NCBI RefSeq assembly: GCF_003259615.1 | Contig: NZ_QLLR01000036.1 | Span: 1 to 54,823, forward strand | Length of the DNA: 54,823 nucleotides | Direction of reading: 5' to 3' | Source: Pedobacter cryoconitis | Lineage (GTDB): Bacteria; Bacteroidota; Bacteroidia; Sphingobacteriales; Sphingobacteriaceae | Shown: positions 16,070 through 24,184 of the stretch, piece by piece | How positions within the stretch are numbered: the first letter of the stretch is position 1 | Layout: each line of letters begins with the position of its first letter | Program-made: the position numbers and the translations under genes | The notes under the pieces: generated by a model | The model's database searches: none | Told to the model about the DNA's origin: nothing | The model's input: the letters and a program-made list of their open reading frames with translations, nothing else

Positions 16070-16651
16070 ATGTTACATCATCTTATTTTAGAAAATATAA
16101 CCAGGCACATTTCGCTCGATCAGGAGGAAATTAACAGTTTTGTCTGTCACCTGAAGCAAAAGAAGGTCACCAAAAAGGAGGTCATCCTGAAAGGGGGGCA
16201 AGCCTGTAAATACATAAATTTTGTTCATTCAGGCATATTAAGGGCATATTATCTGGATAAAGAGGGTAAGCAGTCAACAATTATGTTTGCCCTTACTGAC
16301 TGGTGGATAACAGATATGTTTTGTTTTATCAATAATCAACCTGCTATGCTGACTATTGAAGCTGTAGAGGAAAGTATCATTTTTCAACTATCAAAAGATG
16401 ATCTTGATAGTTTATATATCAAGATACCCAAATTTGAAAGGTTCTTCAGGATCATTTTTCAGAATGCCTATATCAGAGAACAACTCAGGACTATACAAAA
16501 TCTATCACTTACAGCAGAAGAGCGGTATAATATCTTTCTGAACAAGTATCCACAGGTGGCTAAACAAGTTACCCAAAAGCAAATTGCTTCTTATCTGGGC
16601 ATTACTCCGGAGTTTCTAAGCACAATCCGTGGTGGTAAAAATAAAAAGTAA
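16070..16651 (+). CDS. Crp/Fnr family transcriptional regulator
   Basis: A 193-residue regulator with an N-terminal cyclic-nucleotide-binding-like beta-barrel (about 10-130, including KKVTKKEVILKGGQACKYI and SGILRAYYLDKEGK). A long dimerisation helix and a C-terminal helix-turn-helix follow (about 160-190, TQKQIASYLGITPEFLSTIR). There is no Fnr-type cysteine cluster at the N-terminus. The PGE.A.R phosphate-cassette residues of true Crp are not seen, so cAMP binding is doubtful. Many Bacteroidota carry such proteins as one-gene units. The following DUF4406 gene starts 82 bases downstream on the same strand and may be co-transcribed. Confidence 0.87.
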   Translation: MLHHLILENITRHISLDQEEINSFVCHLKQKKVTKKEVILKGGQACKYINFVHSGILRAYYLDKEGKQSTIMFALTDWWITDMFCFINNQPAMLTIEAVEESIIFQLSKDDLDSLYIKIPKFERFFRIIFQNAYIREQLRTIQNLSLTAEERYNIFLNKYPQVAKQVTQKQIASYLGITPEFLSTIRGGKNKK

Positions 16652-16733
16652 TGCTCCATATACTGATCTTTCTTAAGCTACCTTATTTTTTTTAGCCGTT
16701 TTGTTTCCTTGTTTTGTATAAATAAAAAAATAT

Positions 16734-17093
16734 ATGTTAATACTTATAGCAGGTCCTTACCGCAGCGGGACAAATGACGATCCTGAATTGATAGCGCAAA
16801 ACTTAAGCAAGTTAGAGGCTGTAGCACTCCCTTTGTTCCGTTTGGGACACATTCCTATGATTGGGGAATGGGTCGCATTACCCTTACTTCATCTTGCAGG
16901 CTCAAAAAGACCAGGTGATGAAGCCTATGAAGAGATTTTATATCCTGTAGCACATCGGTTACTTTCAAAGTGTGATGCTGTTTTGCGTCTTGAAGGAGCT
17001 TCTAAAGGAGCTGATGAAGATGTGAGGATTGCGAAAGAAAGAGGGTTAAAGGTTTATTATGGTTTGGAGGATGTACCTCACGCCGACGAGTAA
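16734..17093 (+). CDS. DUF4406 family protein (nucleoside deoxyribosyltransferase-like)
   Basis: A 119-residue protein resembling DUF4406, which shares the fold of nucleoside 2-deoxyribosyltransferases. It opens with a strand and loop (MLILIAGPYRSGTNDDPE) like the family's substrate-binding start. A helix with the conserved Leu/Ala pattern follows, then GHIPMIGEW, and a late segment CDAVLRLEGASKGADEDVRIAKERGLKVYY (about 80-112) that matches the GxSxGAxxE-type region, with Asp-Glu-Asp here. Substrate and partners cannot be read from the sequence. It lies downstream of a Crp/Fnr-type regulator. Confidence 0.75.
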   Translation: MLILIAGPYRSGTNDDPELIAQNLSKLEAVALPLFRLGHIPMIGEWVALPLLHLAGSKRPGDEAYEEILYPVAHRLLSKCDAVLRLEGASKGADEDVRIAKERGLKVYYGLEDVPHADE

Positions 17094-17315
17094 TATTCCC
17101 TTCCTAAGGTTTTCCTGTTGAATTGAACGATAAAATAAATTATGCGCCAAATAGCCCTATTAAATAATAAGCTGAAGCCGTAAATTTACATAACAATCTA
17201 ATTGTCAGATTTTTAATGCCGAATTAATTTAACAGGAAAAAACCGAAAATCCTTGAAAGAGTAGGTATACATAAAGTTTTCTGATACTTTTTGATGTATA
17301 AAAGTATTACTTATT

Positions 17316-17561
17316 ATGGCAAGATGTTGGTATGCTTATAATGGTGTGGGAGATCCACTTGTATTATCTAGCTATATTTTGGCAAGCCGCGTACCTGCTT
17401 GTATAAATGGATTTGTAGTGTGTGCAGTATATGCACCTTCTTGCGGAATTAATCCTTCCGTTCTATCCGTAAGAATTAGATACTATATTGGGAATCTGAC
17501 ACTTACTCTTGTGGCTCAACCCGATGGGACGACTAAAAAATATGTTTACGGAAAAAATTGA
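17316..17561 (+). CDS. Small four-cysteine hypothetical protein (81 aa)
   Basis: An 81-residue protein with Cys4, Cys29, Cys36 and Cys43, no signal peptide and no clear membrane segment. Its pattern MARCWYAYNG, then PACINGFVVCAVYA, reminds me of small uncharacterised Bacteroidota proteins with a C-x-[IV]-Y-A segment; this is recollection, not a search result. The ATG follows an AT-rich leader, and a good terminator sits 20 bases past the stop, so it appears to be an independent transcript. It lies just upstream of two SMI1/KNR4 genes, but no functional link is shown. Confidence 0.6.
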   Translation: MARCWYAYNGVGDPLVLSSYILASRVPACINGFVVCAVYAPSCGINPSVLSVRIRYYIGNLTLTLVAQPDGTTKKYVYGKN

Positions 17562-17579
17562 TAGATTTTAAATTTACCA

Positions 17580-17616
17580 GACACTGGAAATAAATTATCC
17601 AGTGTCACTTTCTTTT
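17580..17616 (+). terminator. Intrinsic terminator after the small Cys protein
   Basis: GACACTGG at 17580-17587 pairs with CCAGTGTC at 17599-17606 across an 11-nt AT loop. The T-rich stretch ACTTTCTTTT follows. Confidence 0.8.
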
Positions 17617-17777
17617 GAATAAAATTTAATGGTAAATATTTATTATTCAACATATTTTTCAAACAACAAACGCAAATAGCAGGTATTATATAATATAGTT
17701 CAATTACTATTGTTTTATATAGCAAGAGTTAAAATATTTCATATTAAACAATCAATTGACATTAATTTCTAAATACC

Positions 17778-18386
17778 ATGCTTGAAATCAATAACAAAGA
17801 AGATATTATTATACCCTTTGAAAAAATCGGAGATAGTGACTGGACAATCAAGACCAGCAAAATCATTGAAGCCTTTGCCGACACCTGGGAAGAAGAACAT
17901 AGAACTCCAATTTCAGCAGGCGAAATTACAGCACTCGAAACAAAACTTGGCACAACTCTGCCTAAAGGCTTAAGTCTTTTCTATCAAACATTCGGCCTTG
18001 CCAATATTGGTGAAGAACTTCAGGATCTTGATCAGATGGAATGGATGAAGGACATCTGGGCTAAAAATCCTCAGGATGGGCCAGATTTCACAGATCAGGA
18101 CAATGAAGTGCTACCTTACCTGGTTACATTCAGTAACTATATCGGAAATGGCAACATATTTTGTTTTCATAGTGAAACTAAAGAAATCTATCTTTTTGAC
18201 CATGATAGCACTATTTATATCAACAGGATATTTAATACAGCAGATGATTATATAAAAGGCTGTCTGATTTTTGCACAAGCAGAACTTTACGGCGAAGATA
18301 CTGATCAGGAAGATGCAGACGAATGGAGTGAAGAAATTGCAGAACAACTATTTGGAGAAGATACTATCAAACAATGGAAATATTAG
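17778..18386 (+). CDS. SMI1/KNR4 family protein, copy 1
   Basis: A 202-residue acidic protein of the SMI1/KNR4 superfamily. Members often act as immunity proteins against polymorphic toxins or contact-dependent toxins, but some have other roles. The domain starts near residue 40: PISAGEITALETKLGTTLPKGLSLFYQTFG has the family's E..LG..LP....fY..fG pattern. VTFSNYIGNGNIFCFHSETKEIYLFDHD carries the later beta core. The C-terminus is Asp/Glu-rich. No toxin gene is visible in the window. The neighbour at 18504 is a close paralogue. The function is inferred only from family. Confidence 0.8.
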   Translation: MLEINNKEDIIIPFEKIGDSDWTIKTSKIIEAFADTWEEEHRTPISAGEITALETKLGTTLPKGLSLFYQTFGLANIGEELQDLDQMEWMKDIWAKNPQDGPDFTDQDNEVLPYLVTFSNYIGNGNIFCFHSETKEIYLFDHDSTIYINRIFNTADDYIKGCLIFAQAELYGEDTDQEDADEWSEEIAEQLFGEDTIKQWKY

Positions 18387-18503
18387 TGCAGCCGGAAATA
18401 AAGGAAGTATGGTAAAATCCTTTAAGATAAAAATATAATAACTACGTACCTGGCAAATCATTACTCTTTAACAATCACATTTGATTTAATTATTTCCTAT
18501 ACC

Positions 18504-19127
18504 ATGCTTGAAATCAATAACAAAGAAGATATTATTATACCCTTCGACAAAATCGGAGATAATGAATGGAAAATTAAAACCAGCCACATCATTGAAGCTT
18601 TAGCCACTAATTGGAATGACGAACTCAAAGATCCAATTTCTGCCACTGAGATTTCAGCCCTTGAAACAAGATTAGGCACAGCCCTGCCAGAAGGCTTAAA
18701 TCTTTTTTACCAAACCTTCGGACTTGCCAACATTGGTGAAGAACTTCAGGATTTTGATACTATTGGCTGGTTGAAAGATACTGGTCTTGCAGACCCGGAA
18801 TACGGAGTAGACTTTACACCAGAAGAAAACGAGTTACTCCCATATTTAGTAACGTTCAGTGATTGCCTTGGAAACGGAAACATGTTTTGTTTCCACAGTG
18901 AGACAAAAGAGATCTATTTTTTCGACCATGATGAAGCACCATATATAACTAAAATGTTCAATACGGCTGACGAGTATATAAAAGGTTGCTTAATTTTCGC
19001 GCAATCTGATCTTTTCGGAGAAAATAATTCTCAGGAAGATGTAGACAAATGGAATGAAGAAATCATTGAAAAGTTAATTGGGAAGGATAAGCTTAGAAAA
19101 TGGAGATATTTCAATGGTTGGGAATAA
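18504..19127 (+). CDS. SMI1/KNR4 family protein, copy 2
   Basis: A 207-residue paralogue of the preceding gene. The same domain elements are present: PISATEISALETRLGTALPEGLNLFYQTFG and VTFSDCLGNGNMFCFHSETKEIYFFDHD. The two genes share 46 identical bases at their starts (17773-17818 and 18499-18544, including the ATG and the first 13 codons) and then diverge, so this is a tandem duplication. The C-terminus differs most (DKLRKWRYFNGWE). No terminator lies between the two copies, so co-transcription is plausible. A polymorphic-toxin immunity role is possible but unproven. Confidence 0.8.
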   Translation: MLEINNKEDIIIPFDKIGDNEWKIKTSHIIEALATNWNDELKDPISATEISALETRLGTALPEGLNLFYQTFGLANIGEELQDFDTIGWLKDTGLADPEYGVDFTPEENELLPYLVTFSDCLGNGNMFCFHSETKEIYFFDHDEAPYITKMFNTADEYIKGCLIFAQSDLFGENNSQEDVDKWNEEIIEKLIGKDKLRKWRYFNGWE

Positions 19128-19349
19128 GTTTAATGCCCTTAAATGCTGATGAATGGGAGGGCTTCATTTACATTAGATGCGAAAGCAAAAGTCTTTGCTT
19201 ATTGATACCCTTTATGAGTTCGTAAAAAAGCATCTTGATAAATTTCCATAACAAGAGACTTACTCTTCCACCACAAGCCCTCCTGCCTGCAAATCAGAAA
19301 ATTCTTTTTTAATATCTGACAAACCATTTCTTTACTACCTTACCTTGTT

Positions 19350-19357
19350 TATCTTTG
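19350..19357 (+). promoter_or_regulatory. ettA promoter -7 box
   Basis: TATCTTTG followed by CAC matches the Bacteroidota -7 element exactly. No exact TTG lies 19-20 nt upstream; the T-rich stretch there may suffice. The start of transcription would fall near 19363-19365, giving a leader of about 100 nt, unusually long compared with other genes in this window. Confidence 0.6.
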
Positions 19358-19376
19358 CACTTATTGTTTAATCAGG

Positions 19377-19410
19377 AGCTAAGCATAAAGGCATGCCTCT
19401 ATGCTTAGCT
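19377..19410 (+). promoter_or_regulatory. Hairpin in the ettA 5' leader
   Basis: AGCTAAGCATA at 19377-19387 pairs perfectly with TATGCTTAGCT at 19400-19410, and the loop contains the self-complementary AGGCATGCCT. It lies near +13 to +46 of the predicted mRNA. No T-run follows directly, so it is not a standard terminator. It may stabilise the leader or respond to ribosome state. Confidence 0.6.
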
Positions 19411-19466
19411 ATTGATTCCTGCAATCAGTAAAAGCCTGTTAAAGGCATAAAATATTAAAACCCATT

Positions 19467-21146
19467 ATGTCAGACGAAAAAATAATCTTTTCAATGGCGG
19501 GAGTAAATAAGATTTACCCCCCTCAAAAACAAGTATTAAAAAACATATACCTTTCATTTTTCTACGGAGCCAAAATTGGTGTTATTGGTCTTAACGGATC
19601 AGGTAAATCATCTGTATTAAAAATTATTGCAGGAATTGACAAAGCATTTCAGGGTGAAGTAGTATTCTCACCAGGTTATACCGTTGGTTACCTTGCACAG
19701 GAACCGGAACTGGACGAGAACAAAACTGTTCGTGAAGTTGTAGAAGAAGGCGTTGCAGAAATTACAGCTATCCTGAAAGAATACGAATCTATCAATGAGC
19801 AATTCGGTTTGCCAGAAGTTTATGAAGATGCAGATGCAATGGATAAACTGATGACCAAACAAGGTGAACTGCAAGATAAAATTGATGCAGTAAATGCCTG
19901 GGAGCTTGACAATAAACTGGAACGTGCAATGGACGCTTTACGCTGCCCTGATCCTGACACTAAAATTGGTGTTTTATCAGGAGGTGAGCGCCGTCGTGTA
20001 GCGATGTGCCGTTTGTTATTACAAGAACCTGATGTTTTATTACTGGATGAGCCAACCAATCACCTTGATGCAGAAAGTATCGACTGGCTGGAGCAATTCC
20101 TGAAAGACTACAAAGGAACAGTAATCGCTGTAACCCACGATAGATACTTCCTTGATAACGTAGCCGGATGGATTCTTGAACTTGACCGTGGAGAAGGTAT
20201 TCCATGGAAAGGGAACTACTCTTCATGGTTAGACCAAAAAGCAAAACGTTTATCACAAGAAGAGAAAACAGAAAGTAAACGTCAGAAAACACTGGAACGT
20301 GAGCTGGAATGGGTACGTATGGCACCAAAAGCCAGACATGCAAAATCTAAAGCACGTTTATCCAACTATGATAAACTGGCCTCAGAGGATTCTAAAGAAA
20401 GAGAAGACAAACTGGAGCTATTTATCCCGGCAGGACCTAGATTGGGTAATGTCGTGATTGAAGCTAACAATGTTACCAAATCATACGGAGATAAGATACT
20501 TTTTGAAAACCTGAGTTTCTCTTTACCTCCAGCAGGTATTGTAGGTATCGTTGGTCCTAACGGTGCGGGTAAAACAACCCTTTTCCGTTTAATCACTGAG
20601 CAGGAAACTCCTGATGAAGGGACTTTCAGAGTAGGTGAAACTGTAGCCTTGGGTTATGTAGATCAGATGCACAATGACCTTGATGGCAATAAAACTGTGT
20701 ACGAAAACATTACTGACGGACTTGACAACATTATGTTAGGGAACAAATCAGTAAGCGGACGTGCTTATGTTTCAAAATTCAACTTCAACGGTGGTGATCA
20801 GCAGAAAAAAGTAGGTATACTATCAGGTGGAGAACGTAACAGGGTACATTTGGCCATTACTTTGAAAAAAGGAGCCAATGTATTACTGCTCGATGAGCCA
20901 ACCAATGATATTGACGTAAATACGCTGCGAGCACTGGAAGAAGCACTAGAAAACTTTGGTGGTTGCGCAGTAGTCATCAGTCACGATAGATGGTTTTTAG
21001 ACCGTATTTGTACACATATCCTCGCCTTTGAAGGTAACTCACAAGTTTACTTCTTTGAAGGTAACTACAGTGATTACGAAGAGAACCGTAAGAAACGCTT
21101 AGGTGATGTAACTCCGCACAGAATCAGGTACAAGAAATTAAGCTAA
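19467..21146 (+). CDS. ettA: Energy-dependent translational throttle protein EttA (ABC-F)
   Basis: EttA is an ABC-F ATPase that binds the ribosomal E site and gates translation according to the ATP/ADP ratio. The 559 residues match the family. The first nucleotide-binding domain has Walker A GLNGSGKSS at about 41-49, signature LSGGERRRVAM and Walker B VLLLDEPTNHLDAES. The linker (P-site tRNA interaction motif, about 240-320) is rich in Arg/Lys (RELEWVRMAPKARHAKSKAR). The second domain has GPNGAGKTT, LSGGERNRVH and LLLDEPTNDID. There are no membrane segments. A long leader with a hairpin precedes it, and the convergent receptor-like gene ends only 4 bases downstream. Confidence 0.95.
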   Translation: MSDEKIIFSMAGVNKIYPPQKQVLKNIYLSFFYGAKIGVIGLNGSGKSSVLKIIAGIDKAFQGEVVFSPGYTVGYLAQEPELDENKTVREVVEEGVAEITAILKEYESINEQFGLPEVYEDADAMDKLMTKQGELQDKIDAVNAWELDNKLERAMDALRCPDPDTKIGVLSGGERRRVAMCRLLLQEPDVLLLDEPTNHLDAESIDWLEQFLKDYKGTVIAVTHDRYFLDNVAGWILELDRGEGIPWKGNYSSWLDQKAKRLSQEEKTESKRQKTLERELEWVRMAPKARHAKSKARLSNYDKLASEDSKEREDKLELFIPAGPRLGNVVIEANNVTKSYGDKILFENLSFSLPPAGIVGIVGPNGAGKTTLFRLITEQETPDEGTFRVGETVALGYVDQMHNDLDGNKTVYENITDGLDNIMLGNKSVSGRAYVSKFNFNGGDQQKKVGILSGGERNRVHLAITLKKGANVLLLDEPTNDIDVNTLRALEEALENFGGCAVVISHDRWFLDRICTHILAFEGNSQVYFFEGNYSDYEENRKKRLGDVTPHRIRYKKLS

Positions 21147-21150
21147 CAAG

Positions 21151-23838
21151 TTACTTAGTTTTTTTATGACCGAAATTCTGTAAACGGTAATTAAAACTCA
21201 CAAGAAAATATCTGGTAATTTGATTATACTGACTATCAGTAATTGAATTATCAGATATACTTCTAACCAGGTTATTTCCCTGGTTCAATAAATCGTAAGC
21301 TTGTAAAGAGATCGTTCCCTGCCTGTTCTTAAACAAGATCTTCTCTAAACTAAGATTAATCAGCATAGGGTTCGCTATAGCCAGCGAATAGCCTGAGTTT
21401 ATCCTTTTGGAAACGTCAGCACTTAGAGAAAAATTCTTATTCAGAAAAGCACGGCCGCTCCAGTTAAATTGCCAGGTTTCAATGTTTCTTAATTTCAACA
21501 ATTCAATAGAATAACGGTTACTGCTGTAAGTATAGGTCGCCGAAGTTGTTAAGGTTAACCGGCGCTGGTTCATCCTGAATTTCAATGTCTGTGAAAAATT
21601 GATATTTCTATTTGTATTCAGGTCATTATTGGCATATGAAATCATATTTATATAATCAAATGTGCCTCTCAATTCCGCATTAAACTTATTTCTGGCGAAA
21701 GGCAAAACGTAAGAATACATACTTCCTATCAAATATGCCCCATTTGCATTCTCATAGTGTGTTTCCTGCTTTAAGCTATTCAAAGTATCTTTTAATAAGA
21801 TAACATTACTCACTACCTGATCTTCCACCACAGAGCCGTTTAATGCCAGCTGCAGCGTAGAGCCTGTTTGTTCATCTGTATGCTGATAGGTCAGATTTCC
21901 TGAATGTGTAAAACTGGATTTCAGATTAGGGTTTCCAATGATAACATTCTGAAGGTTACTAATATTCGGTACCGGTTGTAACTGGTAAAAATCGGGAGCT
22001 GTACTGCTTCCGCTATATACAAAAGCCAGGTTATCCCAATTGGACAAATTATAACTCAAGTTGATTATAGGGGATAAATTAAGCTCAAAATGACTGATTT
22101 TATTATCATTGCCCGCATATTGTCCGGTTAACTGACTCGGCTGCACAGTTAAGCCCAGACTATAATTCAGTCGCTCGGCCTGGTAGCGGTAGTTTACCGC
22201 AAAACGCTGGAAAAGAAAAGCCGAGGAGTAAATAGAACTCAGAGAATCTACGACAGTACTATTGCCAATACTATTATCCACTTTCGTATACAGGCTATTT
22301 CTTGTTTTACTCATCGAGAAGAAATAAGAAAAATCTATGTTTCTTTTAACCAGGGAATCATTGTCAGACTTTAAAGGCTCACTATATCTGAAGTCGGCCG
22401 TAATCAGATTTGTCCTGTTCTCCGCATCAATAAAGCGGTTCACAATAGAATCCTTAACCAGCTGATCCTGCCTGTTATAATAACTTAGCTTGTTCCGCAG
22501 ATCATCCTGAACCTGGTTGATCCCCGTGCTGACTACCACTCCCGCAGACATACTTCTGCCCGGTTTATCCATACTCCTTGCCCAAACAAAATTACCGTTC
22601 AGACCAGGTGTCTTGGTGGTCGAGCCACTCTCGCTATGCAAATCCTGCCTGATCAGCCCAGTTTGCCTGGAAAGAATATCTCCGTCTCTATCTTTCATTG
22701 CCATAGAGCCCCCTAAAGAAGCCTGAAAATAGCTCTTGTTCGCTATAGATTGTACATTGAAATTAATATTATGTGTATTGTCAGCTGAATTGCCCGAAGA
22801 CTGTGACTTGTTCAAAATTGTCCCATCGGTCGTTATCGTTTCAGTCGAATTCAGCTGTTCTGAGATATTCTTATTGTAACCATAATTATAAGCTGCACTG
22901 GCGGTGACCCCACTTGACAGCTTATCTCTGTAATTGACACCTGCCGTGGCAGCAGTATTTACTCCTGCCTCGTTATTGGTATTATTTGAGCTGCTGCTGA
23001 ATCCGATCTGCTTACTGCCTTCCCATAAATTTCCATTCCCCTGAAGACTATAACGTTTATTCGTTCCTCCACTAACCAGGGCATTGCCAAAAGTCCCTCT
23101 GTTTTGCCCCGATTTAGTAACCAGGTTCAGCATTTTCTGAGATTCCCCGGTTTTCATCCCTGTAAAATTAGCTTCATCACCATAGTCATTGATAATTTCC
23201 ACTTTATCAACCACACTGGCAGGAAGCTGACTGATAAAGTCCTTCACATTGCTGGTAAAGAAATCCTCTCCGTTTACTCTTAACTTCTGCAGGGGTTTCC
23301 CCATTGTAGTGGCATTTCCATGCTCATCGACCTCTATACCGGGTAATTGCCGCAGCAAGTCTTCTACCCTGTCATTTTCAGAAATCTGGTAGAAAGAAGC
23401 ATTATATTCAATAGTATCGCGTTTAATCTTGATCGGCTTATCTCTGCCATTGATTACAACCTCATTGAGCAGGTTAGATTCCAGGTCAAGAATAATCATG
23501 TCCAGATCCATATTGAGCTGTCCCGGTTTAAATTGAAATGACTTCGTATAAGGTTTGAAACCCACGCTCATGACCAGCAGAGAAATCCTGTCAGCTTTAA
23601 AACCTGAAAAAACGAATCTTCCGTGGGTATTGGTGATTGAAGTCAGAGTGTCTTTATCTGCAATGATAAAAACATCGGCTCCTAATACTACATCATTTAA
23701 AGAGTCAATTACAGTTCCGGTAAGTCTGTGCTGTGTTTGTGCTTTAGCAGAAAAGCTGTAGCAGAATATAAAGGCATTGAATAAAATTATACATTTTAAA
23801 TGAGTCAAATTTCCATGAAATTTTAAAAATCTAATCAT
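21151..23838 (-). CDS. Outer-membrane beta-barrel protein with CarboxypepD_reg and plug domains
   Basis: An 895-residue outer-membrane protein resembling TonB-dependent-receptor-like proteins of Bacteroidota that end in the OMP_b-brl_3 barrel. A signal-type hydrophobic segment at about 14-33 precedes the mature start (AQTQHRLTG). A CarboxypepD_reg-like domain follows (about 36-125), then a plug-like region (NDRVEDLLRQLPGIEVDEHGNAT, KLRVNGEDFFTSNVKDF) and a long barrel rich in alternating aromatic and polar strands. It ends in LVSFNYRLQNFGHKKTK, near the aromatic outer-membrane signature. No SusD partner lies beside it, so the substrate is unknown. It is convergent with ettA. Confidence 0.82.
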   Translation of the reverse strand: MIRFLKFHGNLTHLKCIILFNAFIFCYSFSAKAQTQHRLTGTVIDSLNDVVLGADVFIIADKDTLTSITNTHGRFVFSGFKADRISLLVMSVGFKPYTKSFQFKPGQLNMDLDMIILDLESNLLNEVVINGRDKPIKIKRDTIEYNASFYQISENDRVEDLLRQLPGIEVDEHGNATTMGKPLQKLRVNGEDFFTSNVKDFISQLPASVVDKVEIINDYGDEANFTGMKTGESQKMLNLVTKSGQNRGTFGNALVSGGTNKRYSLQGNGNLWEGSKQIGFSSSSNNTNNEAGVNTAATAGVNYRDKLSSGVTASAAYNYGYNKNISEQLNSTETITTDGTILNKSQSSGNSADNTHNINFNVQSIANKSYFQASLGGSMAMKDRDGDILSRQTGLIRQDLHSESGSTTKTPGLNGNFVWARSMDKPGRSMSAGVVVSTGINQVQDDLRNKLSYYNRQDQLVKDSIVNRFIDAENRTNLITADFRYSEPLKSDNDSLVKRNIDFSYFFSMSKTRNSLYTKVDNSIGNSTVVDSLSSIYSSAFLFQRFAVNYRYQAERLNYSLGLTVQPSQLTGQYAGNDNKISHFELNLSPIINLSYNLSNWDNLAFVYSGSSTAPDFYQLQPVPNISNLQNVIIGNPNLKSSFTHSGNLTYQHTDEQTGSTLQLALNGSVVEDQVVSNVILLKDTLNSLKQETHYENANGAYLIGSMYSYVLPFARNKFNAELRGTFDYINMISYANNDLNTNRNINFSQTLKFRMNQRRLTLTTSATYTYSSNRYSIELLKLRNIETWQFNWSGRAFLNKNFSLSADVSKRINSGYSLAIANPMLINLSLEKILFKNRQGTISLQAYDLLNQGNNLVRSISDNSITDSQYNQITRYFLVSFNYRLQNFGHKKTK

Positions 23839-23883
23839 TCCTCATGCAATCCAATTGGCCATTTTCAAAAGTGCAATCCTTGT

Positions 23884-23907
23884 AAGAAGGCCAGGTTAAG
23901 CCTTCTT
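23884..23907 (-). terminator. Bidirectional hairpin after the DUF1456 gene
   Basis: AAGAAGGC and GCCTTCTT form a perfect 8-bp stem around CAGGTTAA. It lies about 26 bases past the stop of the minus-strand DUF1456 gene and 46 bases before the receptor-like gene start. The longer T-run is on the plus strand, so its strength on the minus strand is uncertain. Confidence 0.6.
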
Positions 23908-23933
23908 TTCACAAGTATAGCTATTTGTTTGAG

Positions 23934-24182
23934 TTAATCAATAGTTGGCGGAGTTAATTTCTCAACTCTTGGGCCTCTTTTGAAAATTACTAATCCATTG
24001 AGGAAATTACGCAGGATCTGATCACCACATGGTTTAAAATTAGGATGATCTTCACTTCTGAAAAAGGACCCTAATTCACTTTTTGTTACCTTAAAGTTTA
24101 CCAGTTCAAGGATTTTAATAATATCTTCATTGTTCAGCTCCAGCGCTACGCGGAGTTTCTTTAAAATGTCGTTGTTGCTCAT
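23934..24182 (-). CDS. DUF1456 family protein, single-repeat form
   Basis: An 82-residue protein that resembles one repeat of DUF1456 (the YehS-type family). NNDILKKLRVALELNNEDIIKILELVNFKV is the typical helical first part, and GSFFRSEDHPNFKPCGDQILRNFLNGLVIFKRG completes one unit. The better-known members are about twice as long, with two such repeats, so this one appears half-length. It could be a natural short version or a remnant. It starts 2 bases after the stop of the dbpA-type helicase, so the two form an operon. That suggests a role with RNA, but this is inference only. Confidence 0.75.
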   Translation of the reverse strand: MSNNDILKKLRVALELNNEDIIKILELVNFKVTKSELGSFFRSEDHPNFKPCGDQILRNFLNGLVIFKRGPRVEKLTPPTID

Positions 24183-24184
24183 AA

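Larger units (their letters stand above)
19128..19466. other. Intergenic region and 5' leader of ettA
   Basis: This 339-nt stretch holds the ettA promoter box at 19350-19357 and the leader hairpin at 19377-19410. Upstream of the promoter there is a small AGCAAA/TTTGCT stem and nothing else I can name. Two short frames (19133-19225 and 19393-19431) are open but unsupported. Confidence 0.5.

Noticed and set aside
19133..19225. Short open frame MPLNADEWEGFIYIRCESKS after the second SMI1/KNR4 gene
   Set aside because: Only 30 codons, no promoter, no family resemblance. It could be a remnant but cannot be supported.
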